Shown here: one piece after another, positions 10,944 to 22,350 of the stretch
Layout of the letters: each line of letters opens with the position of its first letter
Numbering within the stretch: the first letter of the stretch is position 1
From: Adiantum capillus-veneris
Taxonomy: Eukaryota; Streptophyta; Polypodiopsida; Polypodiales; Pteridaceae
Assembly: GCA_014529385.2 (NCBI GenBank)
Contig: CM043956.1
Coordinates: 90,846,721-90,910,720 of the forward strand
DNA: 64,000 bases
Direction of reading: 5' to 3'
The notes under the pieces: generated by a model
The model's input: the letters and a program-made list of their open reading frames with translations, nothing else
Told to the model about the DNA's origin: nothing
Databases searched by the model: none
Made by a program: the position numbers and the translations under genes

Positions 10944-11689
10944 AAGAAACATATATATCAAACTAGGTACATGCAGGGGTGCACATTTTTTATATGTATT
11001 CTATAATTTTTGCACGTTGCTAAAACTTTATTTCAACATGTAGGTATTTGGCATGAATGATGACAGGAATTGATTCCAATAATCAAGCAATAGACATAAT
11101 CTATTGCAACACGTCGCCATGCCAAAGGAGCTTTTGGAGCTATTAGATGACCCATCCAATGCAAGCATTACTAAAGTTTTGTGCCACAAGTATTTTGTTG
11201 AATTGAAGAACATTGTGTCGCCTCAGGGGACGATGGAGCATGTGGTGATAGTGTAGGAATAAGTTTCAAAGCTTATGAATCCTTGTACACTTAACCCACA
11301 AGCTAGGACATAGGGCAAAGAGACTATTTAGATTGCTAGGAATACCTTACAATGTGATCTTTGTGTGAGAAAATGTGTGCCAATTATGATATTTTCTGCT
11401 TATTGGGTGGGTTTCACTGTCTGGATGATGTCATACCCATGGAAGACAACAAATCCTTTCGATACAGTGAGTTCAACAATGTGTATGTTGACTTATTGAA
11501 GCTTCAAGAGTCAATTACTAGGTTTTATGGGCTGACACAAGAAGTGTGTGATGGTAAAAAAAAATTGTTATTAATCTTGATAAGTGTTAGGTCATGAAGG
11601 GTCAATGTCCCGAAGAGGTCTCAAATGAATAATCATTACCTTGATGAATAATCATTACCTTGATGAATAGGGCCTTGGTGGACATCAAT
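10944..11689. other. Unassigned DNA with a short tandem duplication
   Basis: No gene recognised. At about 11626-11668 a ~20 bp phrase (AATAATCATTACCTTGATG) occurs twice in tandem, close to the truncated end of the neighbouring gypsy element. Confidence 0.4.
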
Positions 11690-11695
11690 ATTGGG

Positions 11696-13451
11696 CTAAA
11701 TGCCAATGAGAAGGTCATCACCTTCAACATGAAAGCCTTTGATTTGCCTTTCTTGCTTCTCTGTGCGATTATTTAGGTTCATCAAGTATTGTATCCTTAA
11801 GTAATACGGGTCATTAGTCATACCTTCTTGAATAAGGTCAATTAGAGAAGTAGTAGAGGTTGTGACAACCGCTACCATACTCTTCCTGCTTAAGACATCG
11901 GCCACCAGATTTTCTTTCCTAGGTTTATACTCGATTTCAAAATCATATTCGCATAACAACTCCATCCATCTTCTCTGTCACATATTAAGGTCAGGCTAGA
12001 TGTAGATCCACTTTAAGCTTCTATGGTCGGTATGTAGTTCAAATCTCCTTCCAATAAGATAATGTCACCATACTTTAAGAGCACGCACAACGGCCAATAA
12101 TTCCAAGTCATGTGTAGGATAATTCAACTCATGTATACATCATAAGCTACTAGTTTTCCTTCTTGAGGCAGAACGCTTGTCCACTTGCATCAGTGAGCAC
12201 AGTGAATGTCTTTGAGAGGTCTTGAAATTGTAGTATTGGAGCATTCAGCAAAGCTTCTTTGAGTTTCTCAAAACTAGCTTAAGCATGTTCATTCCAAGTA
12301 AACATTTTTGCTTTCTTAAGCATAATAGTCAATAGAGATGCAATCTTAGCGTAACCTTCAATAAATGTGTGATATCATCCTGTCAAACCAAGAAAGCCAC
12401 GTACTTCTCGTAATGATTTCGGTGTAGGCCAAGCTTTGACAGCTTCGATCTTACTTGGGTCAATAGAAACACCATCTTTGGATACAATAAATCCCAAATA
12501 TTCCACCTTGTGAGTGAAGAAGGTGCATTTGCTACATTTGGCATAAAGTTGATTTTGACGGAGAAGTTCAATTACTCACCGCACATGTTGTTCGTATTCT
12601 TCTCTATTTCTTGAGTAAACCAAGATATCATCAAAGAAGAGAAAAAAAAAATCATCAAGATGTTCTCAAAACACGTCGGCCATAAGACGGTTAAAAGTTC
12701 TAGGAGCGTTAGTAAGTCCAAAAGGCATAACTGTAAATTCATAATGCCCAAAACGAGTATTAAATCCGGTCTTTCATATGTCCTCCTCCTTGATTCAGAT
12801 TTGGTAATACCCTGACCTAAGATCAATCTTTGTGAAGATAGAAGATCCATGTAATCGATCAAGCAATTCATCAATCCTTGGTATTGCATACTTATTCTTG
12901 ACTGTTACTTGGTTCAATCCATGATAACCAATACAGAGACGTACAGTACCATCCTTCTTCCTATTAAAGAGAACAGGAGTACTCCATGGAGAAACACTGG
13001 GTCGAATGAAGCCTTGTTCAAGAAGTTGTGTTAATTGCTCCTTGAGTTCCGCAGATTCGAGTACTGACATTTTGTAAGGTCTACGATCAACTAGTTGAGC
13101 TCCTGGAGTAAGCTCTATTGCATGATCAACATCATGCCTGGGTGGTAGATGAGAAAGTTCTTCGGGAAATACATCATCAAACTCTGTTCTCCATTCGGGT
13201 TCAGGTGAATCTATCTTCTTCTCTTTAGGATTGAGATTTACTGCATAAATACTCTCATTCTTCCTATGACTCTTCATAAGTTTGGTAAAGTTGACTAGTT
13301 TGAGCTTAGGGTTTTCCCATTTTCCAATAAGTGTGACTCTAGCGTTTTGATCATTTTGAAAAGTCAATGAAGCGTCTTTACAATGTGTGTGAGCATCGTT
13401 GGCTTTAAGCCAATACATTCCTAGGATTCGATCATAAAGTATTATGACCAT
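11696..13451 (-). pseudogene. pol: Gypsy reverse transcriptase and RNase H (defective)
   Basis: The frame ending at 12795 carries the protease-RT linker and the RT start: [20 protein letters not shown], then [19 protein letters not shown] and [12 protein letters not shown]. One frame over, about 12780-12570, come remnants of the RT catalytic region (MPFGL.NAP-like and DDIL-like) and then EYLGFIVSKDGV-like sequence. The last part, 11965-11696, is the RNase H end with EIEYKPRKENLVADVLSRKS. Key positions are altered (CIGYHGLN where CIDYRGLN is usual) and there are frameshifts near 12795 and 12570, plus stops through the RNase H. RT would copy element RNA and RNase H would degrade the template; neither can work here. 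Sequence homology stops near 11690, before any integrase. Confidence 0.8.
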
Positions 13452-13671
13452 CCAAAGTCAAATTCAAATTATCCACTGAAGTAGAAGATCTAACATTCCT
13501 ACCCATAGCTAATTCTACGGTAAGGTCTGTATCAGGGTGCTCAGTCAGAATGAGGTTTCTGATGCACTTAGGAGATATGAAAGAATGTGTACTTCCTGAA
13601 TCAACCAATAGGGTAAAATGGTTACCTTGATACTCTACTTGGGTTTGAATAACTGAAAATTGTTCATTCAC
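13432..13671 (-). pseudogene. Gypsy aspartic protease domain
   Basis: An 79-codon piece with FTLLVDSGSTHSFIS, the retropepsin active-site signature (Asp-Ser-Gly) followed by the usual serine/histidine-rich turn, then ELAMGRNV. It lies between the zinc knuckle of gag and the RT linker, as in plant gypsy elements. It overlaps the RT frame by ~20 nt in another frame, which indicates a frameshift in an originally continuous polyprotein. Confidence 0.8.
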
Positions 13672-13917
13672 TCCCTGATGTTCAATTGCAGCATGAACAT
13701 ACGCGTTTGCCTGATTTCCTTCACCTCTAGCCCCTTGAGCTCTGTTAGCTTGAGGTCTTCCCTAAGGTCTTTGATTTCTCCCTCCTCCTTGAAGAAGTTG
13801 ACGATTAACATTCCCATTGTTGTTATTGTTGACAGGTGGTCCATTTCGAACAAAAGGCGGATTGCCTGGTCTAAAATTTCCCTAGTTTTGAGGTTGTCTG
13901 TGGTTTTGGTTAAAGTT

Positions 13918-14361
13918 CTACTGATTGAAGTTCCTTTGAACTGCCGATGGTCTGGGTTTAAAGTTTCTATAATTCTGATTCGGATTGAAATTTCTATGTT
14001 CATAATCGTCCACCAATCCTATGAAGCTTGAGTTGTTAAAGGGACAATCCCTAGATTGATGACCAGGATCAAAACAAGAGTAGCATAAATGATCCTGTCT
14101 AGCTTTCATACATAATAAGTTCTCTCTTTTTTGTTGTGGAATTCCATATCTTTGTTCCTCCTCTGGACAAGGTCTTTTGATTTCACGAACAGAAACAGGT
14201 TCTGGTTTCCTCTTTCTGGTAGTAGATAACTCTATTTCAATGGGTTTTCCTGCATCAAGGACATCTACAAAATTGGTAATACAAAGACTTTGAATTCTAG
14301 TCTTCATAGGATTATGTAGTCGTGACACAAATCGAGCTACCTTGACATCTTGAGTAATCCC
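13918..14361 (-). pseudogene. gag: Gypsy gag, C-terminal part with zinc knuckle
   Basis: Resumes the gag frame on the far side of the copia insertion: VARFVSRLHNPMKTRIQSL is the conserved tail of the gag domain. CYSCFDPGHQSRDC is a CX2CX4HX4C zinc knuckle for RNA binding. A basic linker (TTRKRKPEP) lies between. The N-terminal part is at 19245-19698. The frame becomes unreliable after about 13918, before the protease. Confidence 0.8.
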
Positions 14362-14366
14362 TGTTG
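14362..14366 (+). repeat. Target site duplication (left) of the copia element
   Basis: TGTTG, repeated exactly at 19240-19244. Confidence 0.9.
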
Positions 14367-14593
14367 TGTTACCATATACATGTGGTAGTGATGTGTGTGA
14401 ACACACTAGGACCGTAGGGGCATTTTTTCCCTCTTTAGGAGGTTTTTTCCCCCGTGCATTGTATATACGCCCATCACTCTAGGGCTATCTATCTCTCCAT
14501 TGCACACTAAGTAATACACTCTCTATTGTGTGCCTTGAGCTTCCTTCGTCTTCTCCAACCTGTGTGCGTTTCTCTGCAACCCTAATTCCAACA
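14367..14593 (+). repeat. Copia 5' LTR
   Basis: TGTTACC...CCAACA, 227 bp. GTATATAC at about 14461 is a possible weak TATA element. Followed 2 nt later by the primer site. Confidence 0.95.
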
Positions 14594-14595
14594 AT

Positions 14596-14606
14596 TGGTA
14601 TCAGAG
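14596..14606 (+). other. Copia primer binding site, initiator tRNA-Met type
   Basis: TGGTATCAGAG, the standard plant copia sequence complementary to the 3' end of initiator tRNA-Met, 2 nt after the LTR. Confidence 0.95.
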
Positions 14607-14891
14607 TAGGTTGCATCCTCTCGGGCTTAGTCACCAGTTGCTCTAGTACACGCCTGCTCACTTTCTCCGATTTCAGTGAGCTTTGGCGAGCGTTCGCAGG
14701 TCGACCTCCGTTTCCACTACAGGTAGTGCTGCACAGGCTATTTCGTCATTTTGTGCAAAGTTTCTATCAGTGTCGTTTTCTGCATAACAGGTTCCTTATA
14801 GTCTTCTACGGTTTTTTCTATATAGCACATGTTGTTTCCGTTCCATTTCTCCTATTTTCGGGCAGTTTTCACATCAGGTGCAGCATTTACC

Positions 14892-15780
14892 ATGGTGGCT
14901 GACAACAACAACACAGATGTGTTCAAGATGTTTGCTGCTGAGGACAGGTTGGATGGGGACAATTACCCTATGTGGTCTTATATGATGCAACACGTTCTTG
15001 TGTCAAAGGGCGTCTGGAATATTGTGCAGGGCATTGATGTACGTCCTGGTTCTGAGGATGTAGGCGATGTTGAGGATGTTGCAGGTCTTGCTGCAAGGAT
15101 TGCTGCTGATAGAGTTGTTTTGCCTACGGTAGAACAAGCTCGTTGGGATGTAAAGGATGCACAGGCTCATGCATTGATTGTGTTGTCTGTGAAGCGTACC
15201 ATTGTTCCTCACATCCGTTCAGTGGCAAAACAGGCTTGGGATATTTTGGCTGGTCTTTATGCAAGTCGCAATGAGGATAAAATTGCTTTGCTGCGTAAAG
15301 ACCTAGAGTCGAAGATTATGCATGAGGAAGATGATATGGACACTTTCCTTGCTAGTGTCAAGGATATCAATGAGCAACTTATTTCTGCAGGAGAAGTCAT
15401 TTCAGACAATTCCCTTGTACAGACTGTTCTTGATGCCTTACCAAATTCTTACCAGACTTTTGCTAGTACTTGGAGACTTATGACCCAAGGAAATCCAAAA
15501 GTTGTCAAGTTTGATGCATTATGCACATTGCTGTTGCAAGAGTCACTTTCTAGAAAAAACAGGACTAGGCAGCGTGCAGTTGAACACGCTTTTATTGCTT
15601 CTCAAAGAAAGGGTGGTAACAGCAATGTAGCCACTTCTTATGGTTCTGCTGCGAGTGGAAAAACTTCTGTTCCTAATGCTTCGCTGGAAGCACTTCGTCG
15701 GGCAATTTTGGTGACAAGGACAAAAAGAAGATGCGTTGCCATTATTGTAAAGCTAATTATCACTTGATCAAATCATGTCC
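14892..15780 (+). pseudogene. gag: Copia gag with zinc knuckle
   Basis: I start at the ATG at 14892 (CCATGG context) rather than 14829, which would add 21 hydrophobic residues upstream of the usual gag start. The frame runs through the copia gag domain: LDGDNYPMWSYMMQHVL, then AKQAWDILAGLY, LRKDLESKIM and LVQTVLDALPNSYQTF, all typical. Near 15725 the frame shifts and continues as CHYCKANYHLIKSC, a CX2CX4HX4C zinc knuckle. The protein would form particles and bind element RNA in the cytoplasm. Frameshifts near 15725 and again near 15960 separate gag, knuckle and protease, which should be one frame in copia elements. Confidence 0.85.
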
Positions 15781-15957
15781 TAAGTTGATGGCCAAAGAGG
15801 CTAAGAAGAAAGAGGGTGGTTCCACTGCAAATGCTGGGTCCACTACAAATGCAACCATTGTTGAGTCTTTAGTGATGAACAGAGACTGTAATGTTGATGT
15901 TGATGCAAAATGGGCTTTTAATGCAGAGTGCACTTACAATCCTGCTATCCATGATGC

Positions 15958-16260
15958 ATGCTTGTTAGTTGCTGCAGATTCACTGTGTGGTATTTTGACA
16001 GTGGTGCTACAAAGCACATTACCTCACATCATGAATTGTTTACCTCTCTCGAGTCTGTCCCTCATGGGAATTCTGTCACTTGTGCCAACAATGCCTCTTA
16101 TCTAGTTCAGGGGGTTGGAAAGATTGTGCTTACTGCTGCTAATGTTAGTTCTTTCATACTTTTTGATGCACTTTATGTACCTGGGATCAAAAAGAATCTC
16201 TTGTCTGTATCCACACTTGCTAGACTTGGACTTGTAGTCAAATTTTGGATGACAGATGTA
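15958..16260 (+). pseudogene. Copia aspartic protease
   Basis: WYFDSGATKHIT carries the catalytic Asp-Ser-Gly. Further on, DALYVPGIKKNLLSVSTLA is the conserved C-terminal part of copia proteases. It lies directly after the gag knuckle in a new frame; a frameshift near 16245 leads into the next piece. Confidence 0.85.
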
Positions 16261-17696
16261 CAGTTCATGATCTCAGTTTTGGTGATGAAATTGTTGCATC
16301 TGGCCTTTTGTGCCATGGGCTGTATAATGTCACTTTGTATGACAAGTGTGGAAAAAATTTTGCAAATGCTATTTCAGATTCAAGGGCTATTTCAGATACA
16401 AAACTTTGGCATGCACGTTTTGGTCATCTGAATTTTTCCAGTTTGCTGCGTTTGCAGAAATTTGATATGGTTGCTTCTTTGCCGCCTCTTGAAGCACCTG
16501 TCAAACATGTTTATGAAGGCTATATTTTGGGTAAGATGCAACGTTCTAAGTTTCTAAAGGATGGTTCAATTCGGGCCACATGCAGGTTGCAACTTGTGCA
16601 TAGTGATGTTTGTGGGCCCATGCAAACTCCGTCCTTGGGCAATTACCTGTACTTCGTGACTTTCATTGATGATTAATCCAGGCATGCATGGGTATTTCCG
16701 CTTAAAGCGAAGTCCGAAGTTTTTATGTGCTTCAAACAATTTCTGGCTATGGCTGAAAATGTCTCAAAATGTACTATGGGTACCCTCCATTCCGATCGAG
16801 GGGGGGAGTATATGTCTCATGAATTTAATTCATTTCTGGCTAGTCAGGGGATAAAACACCAATGTACAATGCCTTATACACCTCAACAAAATGGTGTTGC
16901 TGAGAGGAAAAATAGGTCATTGACGGAAATGGCACGATGTATGGTCAAAAGTCAAGCTTTGCCACATTCTTTTTGGCTTGAGGCCATCATGTGTGCCACT
17001 TATGTACTTAACAGGTGTCCTACAAAATCTTTGCAGTCTATTACTCCATATGAAGCATGGCATGATAGAAAGCCTTCTATTGAGCACATGCGTGTTTTTG
17101 GTTGTTTCGCATATGCTTTGGTGCCACAAACACAGCGGAGAAAATTGGATGATAAGGTTGTCAAATATACTTTTGTTGGTTATAGTGCTAAAAGAAAAGG
17201 TTACAGGTTGTATCATCCACAAACAAAACATATTCTGGATTCACGTGATGTAGTGTTTGTGGAAGATTATGTTCAGCCCTTGCTGTCATGTACTAGAGAC
17301 AGTAATGTAAGCTCACAGGACATTTATGACACTTTGTTGCCTCTTTTAAGTGGTGGAAATATGAATGTAAGTTTCAATGAGGCAAATGTACAGCCTATGG
17401 GGGTTTCTCAAAATGTTATAGATCAGCCTATTACTGATGCAGATATGCATGATGTACTTGATGAGGAAAGGGCTGAAAATGAGCAGGCTAGAGGTATGCC
17501 AAAATGGCTGGTGCACACTTTGCGTGACAGTAAATTGGATGCACCTTTGTCTAGTCGTACTCATTCAGGCTCTCGCCATGCATCTTATGCATCAGATTGT
17601 TATGCTTTGGTTGTGCCTAGCTTACATGATGTTGAGGAGCCTCTGTCTTTTGATGAATCACAAAATTCAGAAAATTGGATGGCTACCATGCAATAA
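16245..17696 (+). pseudogene. Copia integrase with GAG-pre-integrase zinc domain
   Basis: LWHARFGHLNFSSL is the His-rich GAG-pre-integrase motif. The second zinc cysteine region is poor (VYEGYILGKMQ where C..C is expected). The catalytic core follows with LVHSDVCGPM (first Asp), FIDD, LHSDRGGEY (second Asp) and TPQQNGVAERKN (Glu), so all three catalytic residues are visible. FGCFAYALVP and FVGYSAKRKGYRLY mark the C-terminal part. An in-frame TAA at 16674 interrupts the core just after FIDD, and a TAA at 17694 ends the frame at the junction to RT. Reading resumes in the same frame after both stops, so these are point mutations. The enzyme would insert the cDNA into chromosomes. Confidence 0.85.
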
Positions 17697-18445
17697 GAAT
17701 ATGATGCACTTATAGAAAATGACACATGGACTTTATGTGATTTGCCTCCTGGCCAAAAGGCCATTGGTATGAAGTGGGTTTACAAGTTGAAACGCAAGCC
17801 GGATGGTGAGATCGATCACCACAAGGCTCGACTTGTTGCAAAGGGTTATGCACAACAAAAAAGCATAGATTATGAAGAGACTTTAGCTCCCACTTGTCGT
17901 ATGACTACTATGATCACAGTCCAATAGAAGGCACATTGTATGTAAAGCATGAGGGTGATGTACTTCTCATTGTGGTTATTTATGTTGATGATTTGCTGAT
18001 CACTGGACCAAATGGGAGACATATTGCTGAATTTAAGGCTGATTTGAATGCTACTTTCAAGATCAAAGATTTGGGGCTGTTGCATCATTACTTGGGTATA
18101 CAGTTTAAGCAGTGTGATGGTGGTATTGCCTTGTGTCAGAAAAGTTACATAGAGACATTACTATGTAAGTTTGGACTTGAGGATTGAAAACCTATTGCCA
18201 CTCCCATGGAAACAGGTTTGAAGTTGAGTCTACATGATGCTGGCGATCTTGCTAATGTCACTCTTTACCAAACTGCTATTGGCTGCCTCATTTATGTATG
18301 CAACACGAGGCCAGATATTCAGTTTGCAGTCTCACAGGTCAGCAGATTTTTGCATAGCCCAGGGTCTAAGCATTGGCAGGCTGTCAAGAGGATTTTTCGC
18401 TACCTTAGTGGCACTTTACATCTTGGCTTGTTTTATCCCAAGTGA
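17697..18445 (+). pseudogene. Copia reverse transcriptase with an internal deletion
   Basis: The RT start is clear (EYDALIENDTWTL, KWVYKLKRKPDGEI, HKARLVAKGYAQQ, APTCRMTT). Sequence then jumps at about 17915-17935 to the second half: EGTLYVKHEGDVLLIVVIYV, with the catalytic YVDDLLITG, FKIKDLG, YLGIQ and later CLIYVCNTRPDIQFAVSQVSRF. In intact copia RTs about 100 residues lie between these points, including the first catalytic Asp (QLDVKTAF-like motif) and the ALYGLKQAPR-like motif; all are missing. Further stops occur after FGLED (18185) and near 18443. The enzyme is inactive beyond repair by point reversion. Confidence 0.85.
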
Positions 18446-18940
18446 GGATCATTGCCGCCACACTTACATGCTTTTTCGGACTCAGATTGGGTTGGTTGTT
18501 CTGACACGCGAGTGTCCACAAGTGGTTTTTGTTTCATGCTTGGCAGTTCATGTATATCATGGTTGAGCAAGAAGCAACTTACTGTGGCCACTTCGAGTTG
18601 TGAGGCTGAGTACAGGGCAGTCTTCACAGCTACGGTTGAGTGTGTATGGCTCAGACGCCTTATGGCTGATTTGGGCGTTGGATAGGACACTGCTAACACT
18701 ATCTACACTGACAGTCAGAGTGCATTGGCAGTTGCGAGGAACCCAATTTTTCATGCTCGCAAAAAGCACATTGAGGTGCATTACCACTATGTCAAGGAGA
18801 GGCTCTCAGCAGGATAGATCAGCTTGGCTTACGTGCCAGCACAGGACAACCTTGCAGATATTTTCACAAATGCATTGTCTCGTGAGAAGCTTGAAGCTTT
18901 CCGTAAAGCTTTGGGCTTACTCCCCTTTGTGGACTGATCA
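18446..18940 (+). pseudogene. Copia RNase H
   Basis: FSDSDWVGCSDTR (first catalytic Asp), SCISWLSKKQ, SSCEAEYRAV (Glu) and, after a TAG near 18683, YTDSQSALAVARNPIFHARKKHIEV in the same direction, ending with ISLAYVPAQDNLADIFT. All expected blocks are visible with stop codons between them. The coding region ends shortly before the polypurine tract. Confidence 0.8.
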
Positions 18941-18999
18941 TGTCCTCAGGGCATGGCACTTCCCTTTACTCATGTGCCAGCTCTCGTTCACCGCATCAG

Positions 19000-19012
19000 T
19001 CAAGGGGGGATT
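19000..19012 (+). other. Copia polypurine tract
   Basis: TCAAGGGGGGATT immediately precedes the 3' LTR; the AAGGGGGGA part is the priming tract. Confidence 0.85.
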
Positions 19013-19239
19013 TGTTACCATATACATGTGGTAGTGATGTGTGTGAACACACTAGGACCACCGGGGAATTTTGTCCCTCTTTAGGAGGTTTTTTCCCCCG
19101 TGCATTTTATATACACCCATCACTCTAGGGCTATCTATCTTTCCATTTCACACTAAGTAATACACTCTCTATTGTGTGCCTTGAGCTTCCTTCATCTTCT
19201 CCAAGCTGTGTGTGTTTGTCTACAACCCTAATTCCAACA
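19013..19239 (+). repeat. Copia 3' LTR
   Basis: 227 bp, same length as the 5' LTR, no gaps by eye, 14 substitutions. Confidence 0.95.
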
Positions 19240-19244
19240 TGTTG
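19240..19244 (+). repeat. Target site duplication (right) of the copia element
   Basis: TGTTG, identical to 14362-14366. Confidence 0.9.
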
Positions 19245-19698
19245 GAGAATACTTGAAAAGGGTTAAGAAATATTGGTAGTATGATTCCAGATCTTTGGTC
19301 CCTTGAGTGCAATCAAGAAACTCATTCATACAGTTTGAATGATAAACTTTGTTTTGATAGTTCTTCTTAAGCTGGGTCTTAAGATAATCCCAAGTTGCAG
19401 CATTAGGATCAACATTGTTTTTTGTGCAATGGTCTCTCCACCAACACTTGGTTGTTTTCTCTAGTTTAAACTTAGCAATGATAGCCTTGTTCTCTTCGGA
19501 TGAATGAGCTAAATCAAAGTAATCATCCATGCGCTCAATCCAGTCCTCACAAACCTTGCCTACATCTTTGCCTTCTCCGCTAAAGTTTCCAGGTTGAGAC
19601 TTGTGAAGCATAGCATTGATGTCTCTATCAATGATGGTGTGTTGAGGAACAATAGGTGCATTTGCGTTAGCAACAGCCGCATTTCCTCTAGGAGGCAT
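19245..19698 (-). pseudogene. gag: Gypsy gag, N-terminal part (interrupted by copia)
   Basis: Opens with MPPRGN, a common start for plant chromovirus gag, then HKSQPGNFSGEGKD, WIERMDDYFDLAHSSEENK, ATKCWWRDH-like sequence (here TTKCWWRDH) and FLDCTQGTKDLESYYQYFL. This is the retrotransposon gag domain. The frame is open until the copia insertion at 19244 and resumes beyond it at 14361. The product would be the capsid protein of the element. Confidence 0.85.
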
Positions 19699-19894
19699 GG
19701 TAACTTACTACCCATATCAACCAAGGTCTTACTTAACAAAATATTGTATTCCACTTGAAGTCTTCAAATCAAATAGAATAGACGTTTAAAGATAAGATGA
19801 GAAGCAATTAGGAGAAGGATTGATGAATAAATTAATCCAACTTCATATCATAAAACTTCAGGTTTTCAAAAGTCTACAAGTATTTTGGAAGTTT

Positions 19895-22350
19895 CTAATA
19901 AATTCTAGAGGCTCTAACATAATATACTCGGTATCCATTGTGACATCCTTCCACCAATGGAGCATAGTTGTCCCATTCCTTCAGTATGTCGGATGGTTTA
20001 CTCCAATAGTCCTTTATGAACTTGGATTGGAACATCTCTTCGTTGGTATGTGAATCATACCATTCTTGAGTAAGAGATTTGTTTGTTACAGGTACCCCCA
20101 TTTCAGTGTGGATAATCTCCTTCCTGTATCCGAAGTAGTCATTGAAGAAAGTAGATTCCTTTGGAAACACATCCGGTGTGTCCCATCCAATTGAACTGTG
20201 AATATTTGCACAATCTACAAGGCTCTGAGGTCTGCTGTAGGCATTGTATAAACTCTTTACATTGCAAGGGTTGTAGATTAGTGACTTTCCAAATAAGTCA
20301 AAGAATAACTTCCAAGGTACGGGACTATAGGAATGTCGGTCATTGTTCTTGCACTGTCATCCCCATACATTAAACATAACAATGCTTAAACATCCCGTAG
20401 CCATTACTAAGGGTAATATGTTTCTAGCTATCCACGTTTTCTTTGTTGGTCTTAATGTAATATCATACGCATTTATATACAATAGTTGGTTTGTGACAAC
20501 AATTTCCTTTCCCAGCTTAGAATGTATCCACTCAACACACCCAACAGGCGAAGGTTTATGTTGAGGTGGTCTAAACTCGGGATTCCCTGCAACATAGTAA
20601 TACCAAGCTTTGAAGGTATTTGATACAATGAAATCTGTAGACATCAACCTTTTCCTCTCTTCCCCGTTATGTGTGGTAGCTGTGAAAAGTCTTTGTACTT
20701 CCACTCCAGTTTGGAAATGCTCTTCCACCATAAGGCGAGAGAGTATATCCGCCCATATCCCTGGAGGTAAGAAGTCGATCATCTACACACACACCCCATC
20801 ACTCATGTTAGTTAGAAGGATGAAAAACAAGATTCAAACTCAAATATTATATCCTCAAAATAATATGTGCTATATAAAAATCGAATTTTTATAACCGTAG
20901 AAGATAAAAAAGATACATAGTGTTTCTTGGGAGATACATAAATACGAAAGCATCCAATGAACCAATTCTTGGTTCCTACAACAGAGGTTCTACCGCTATA
21001 TTTGTTCACATCTCGAGTGTCAAAGTTTAGCACTTCAACTTGTGCACTAAAAGTCATGTCTTTTTATTCGTACCATTCCTCCCCCCGTGACATATCCTTG
21101 GGTGGTAATCCATTGAAACAGTTTGCATGGGCATGTCGTTCATTTACATCATTTTTGTAGAAATATCTACTCGAGTTCACTGCTATTGGTTGTGCTCGGG
21201 AAAAGTCGCTAATGCACCTTGGTTTCTCATAGTCATCAAAGGTAATGGTAATGCTGTGAGGGTTGTATTTGAGATGCGTCCATAGAATCCATTGAACCAA
21301 TCCTCGGATGCATAATAGAATTTGTTGCCACCATTAGACTTCTTCCATACTCTGATTATGAAATTCTCACAAAAGCCGTATCTTTGGTTTAGCATAAGGA
21401 CCTTCTTACTAAATATGAGTTCACGACTCGGTATGTCCAAAAGAGAGCATAAGTTAAGGTAAAGAACATATCCTTGTACTTTAACATCACCTTCTTGGAT
21501 CTTTTCCTTCACCCAAAGCTGTGGGTTGGTCAAGAATCTATCAGAGGTACGTGTGTTCGATGTTCGGGCTGAGCTTCAACATATGACTCCCATGCTAGTA
21601 GGTGTTAGGTATAAAGAAATCCCTATTCCCCTTTGAAACTTGAGTCACTTCAATTCTCCAATGGAGACTGAATCCAACCGCGTAATTGAAAAATATTCTT
21701 TGTGCAAAATACTCGAGAGTTCATCAAGACAATTAAGAAGATCCATCTATAACAAGAGAAAGAGAGAAAACTTAGTACACATGTGAATCAAAACTAAGTC
21801 TATGCTTCTCTCATTCATCAAAATTTAATCTTTATGATTTCATTACAATATTATGGGTGTCTTGGAGCTAATTCTCTAAATATTCTTTTAACTCTCATAA
21901 TAGGGTATTCTTTCAGACCTCCCACGCGACAACGTGGTCTATAGATATCCTCTAACTTTTCTTTTCCTATGACAGCTGCAAGAGCTTAACTTTGGCAATC
22001 CTTAACATTTGGGAACGCATCGCCAAATAGTAGAACATGTCTTCTAGGCCTAGCCATATTTTGAGTTGAAGTAGTCTCAGGTTGGCAAACCAATCCCTTG
22101 GACTATCGTCAATATAGATGAAGAATTGATGAAAAGGTTCTTGGTGACGGGTAAGGTAACTATGGTCAACACTCTTCCAAAAAGTTGTGCTTCCTGGTAT
22201 GCCAAAAACTTTGGTCCCAATTTCTAAGTAAAAGAGTTCTTGTCCATCCCTAGACAATCTTGTCGCCATATTGTTGAACACTATGGCCAAAACCTCATTC
22301 CCTTGGCTAAAGCATTCAGACGTCACTCTGGGAGCAAAACAAACATTCAA
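19895..22350 (-). pseudogene. Exon-like ORFs of unknown origin between primer site and gag
   Basis: Several protein-like open stretches lie on the same strand as the element: 22350-21967 (AIVFNNMATRL, FYLEIGTKVFGIPG, FHQFFIYIDDSPRDWFANLR), 21533-21064 (GYVLYLNLCSLLDIPSREL, FIIRVWKKSNGGNKFYYAS, DWFNGFYG), 21057-20940 (TSVVGTKNWFIGCFRIY), 20782-20357 (MIDFLPPGIWADILSRL, faintly F-box-like) and 20170-19895. Some are bordered by possible splice sites, for example a TGTGTGTAG before 20782 and GCTCCCAG near 22330. I recognise no family. Plant chromoviruses normally have only a few hundred bases here, so this looks like a captured or inserted host gene fragment that still carries introns. It could also be an old nested insertion with lost ends. 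Confidence 0.4.

Larger units (their letters stand above)
14367..19239 (+). mobile_element. Ty1/copia retrotransposon, complete ends, defective coding, nested in gypsy gag
   Basis: Two 227 bp LTRs beginning TGTTACC and ending CCAACA flank a primer site, gag, protease, integrase, RT, RNase H and a polypurine tract; total 4873 bp. The 5 bp target duplication TGTTG is exact. Integrase before RT is the copia order. I count 14 differences between the two LTRs (about 6%), so the insertion is moderately old. Coding is broken by in-frame stops, frameshifts and a deletion in RT. It entered the gag gene of the minus-strand gypsy element, on the opposite strand. Confidence 0.95.
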
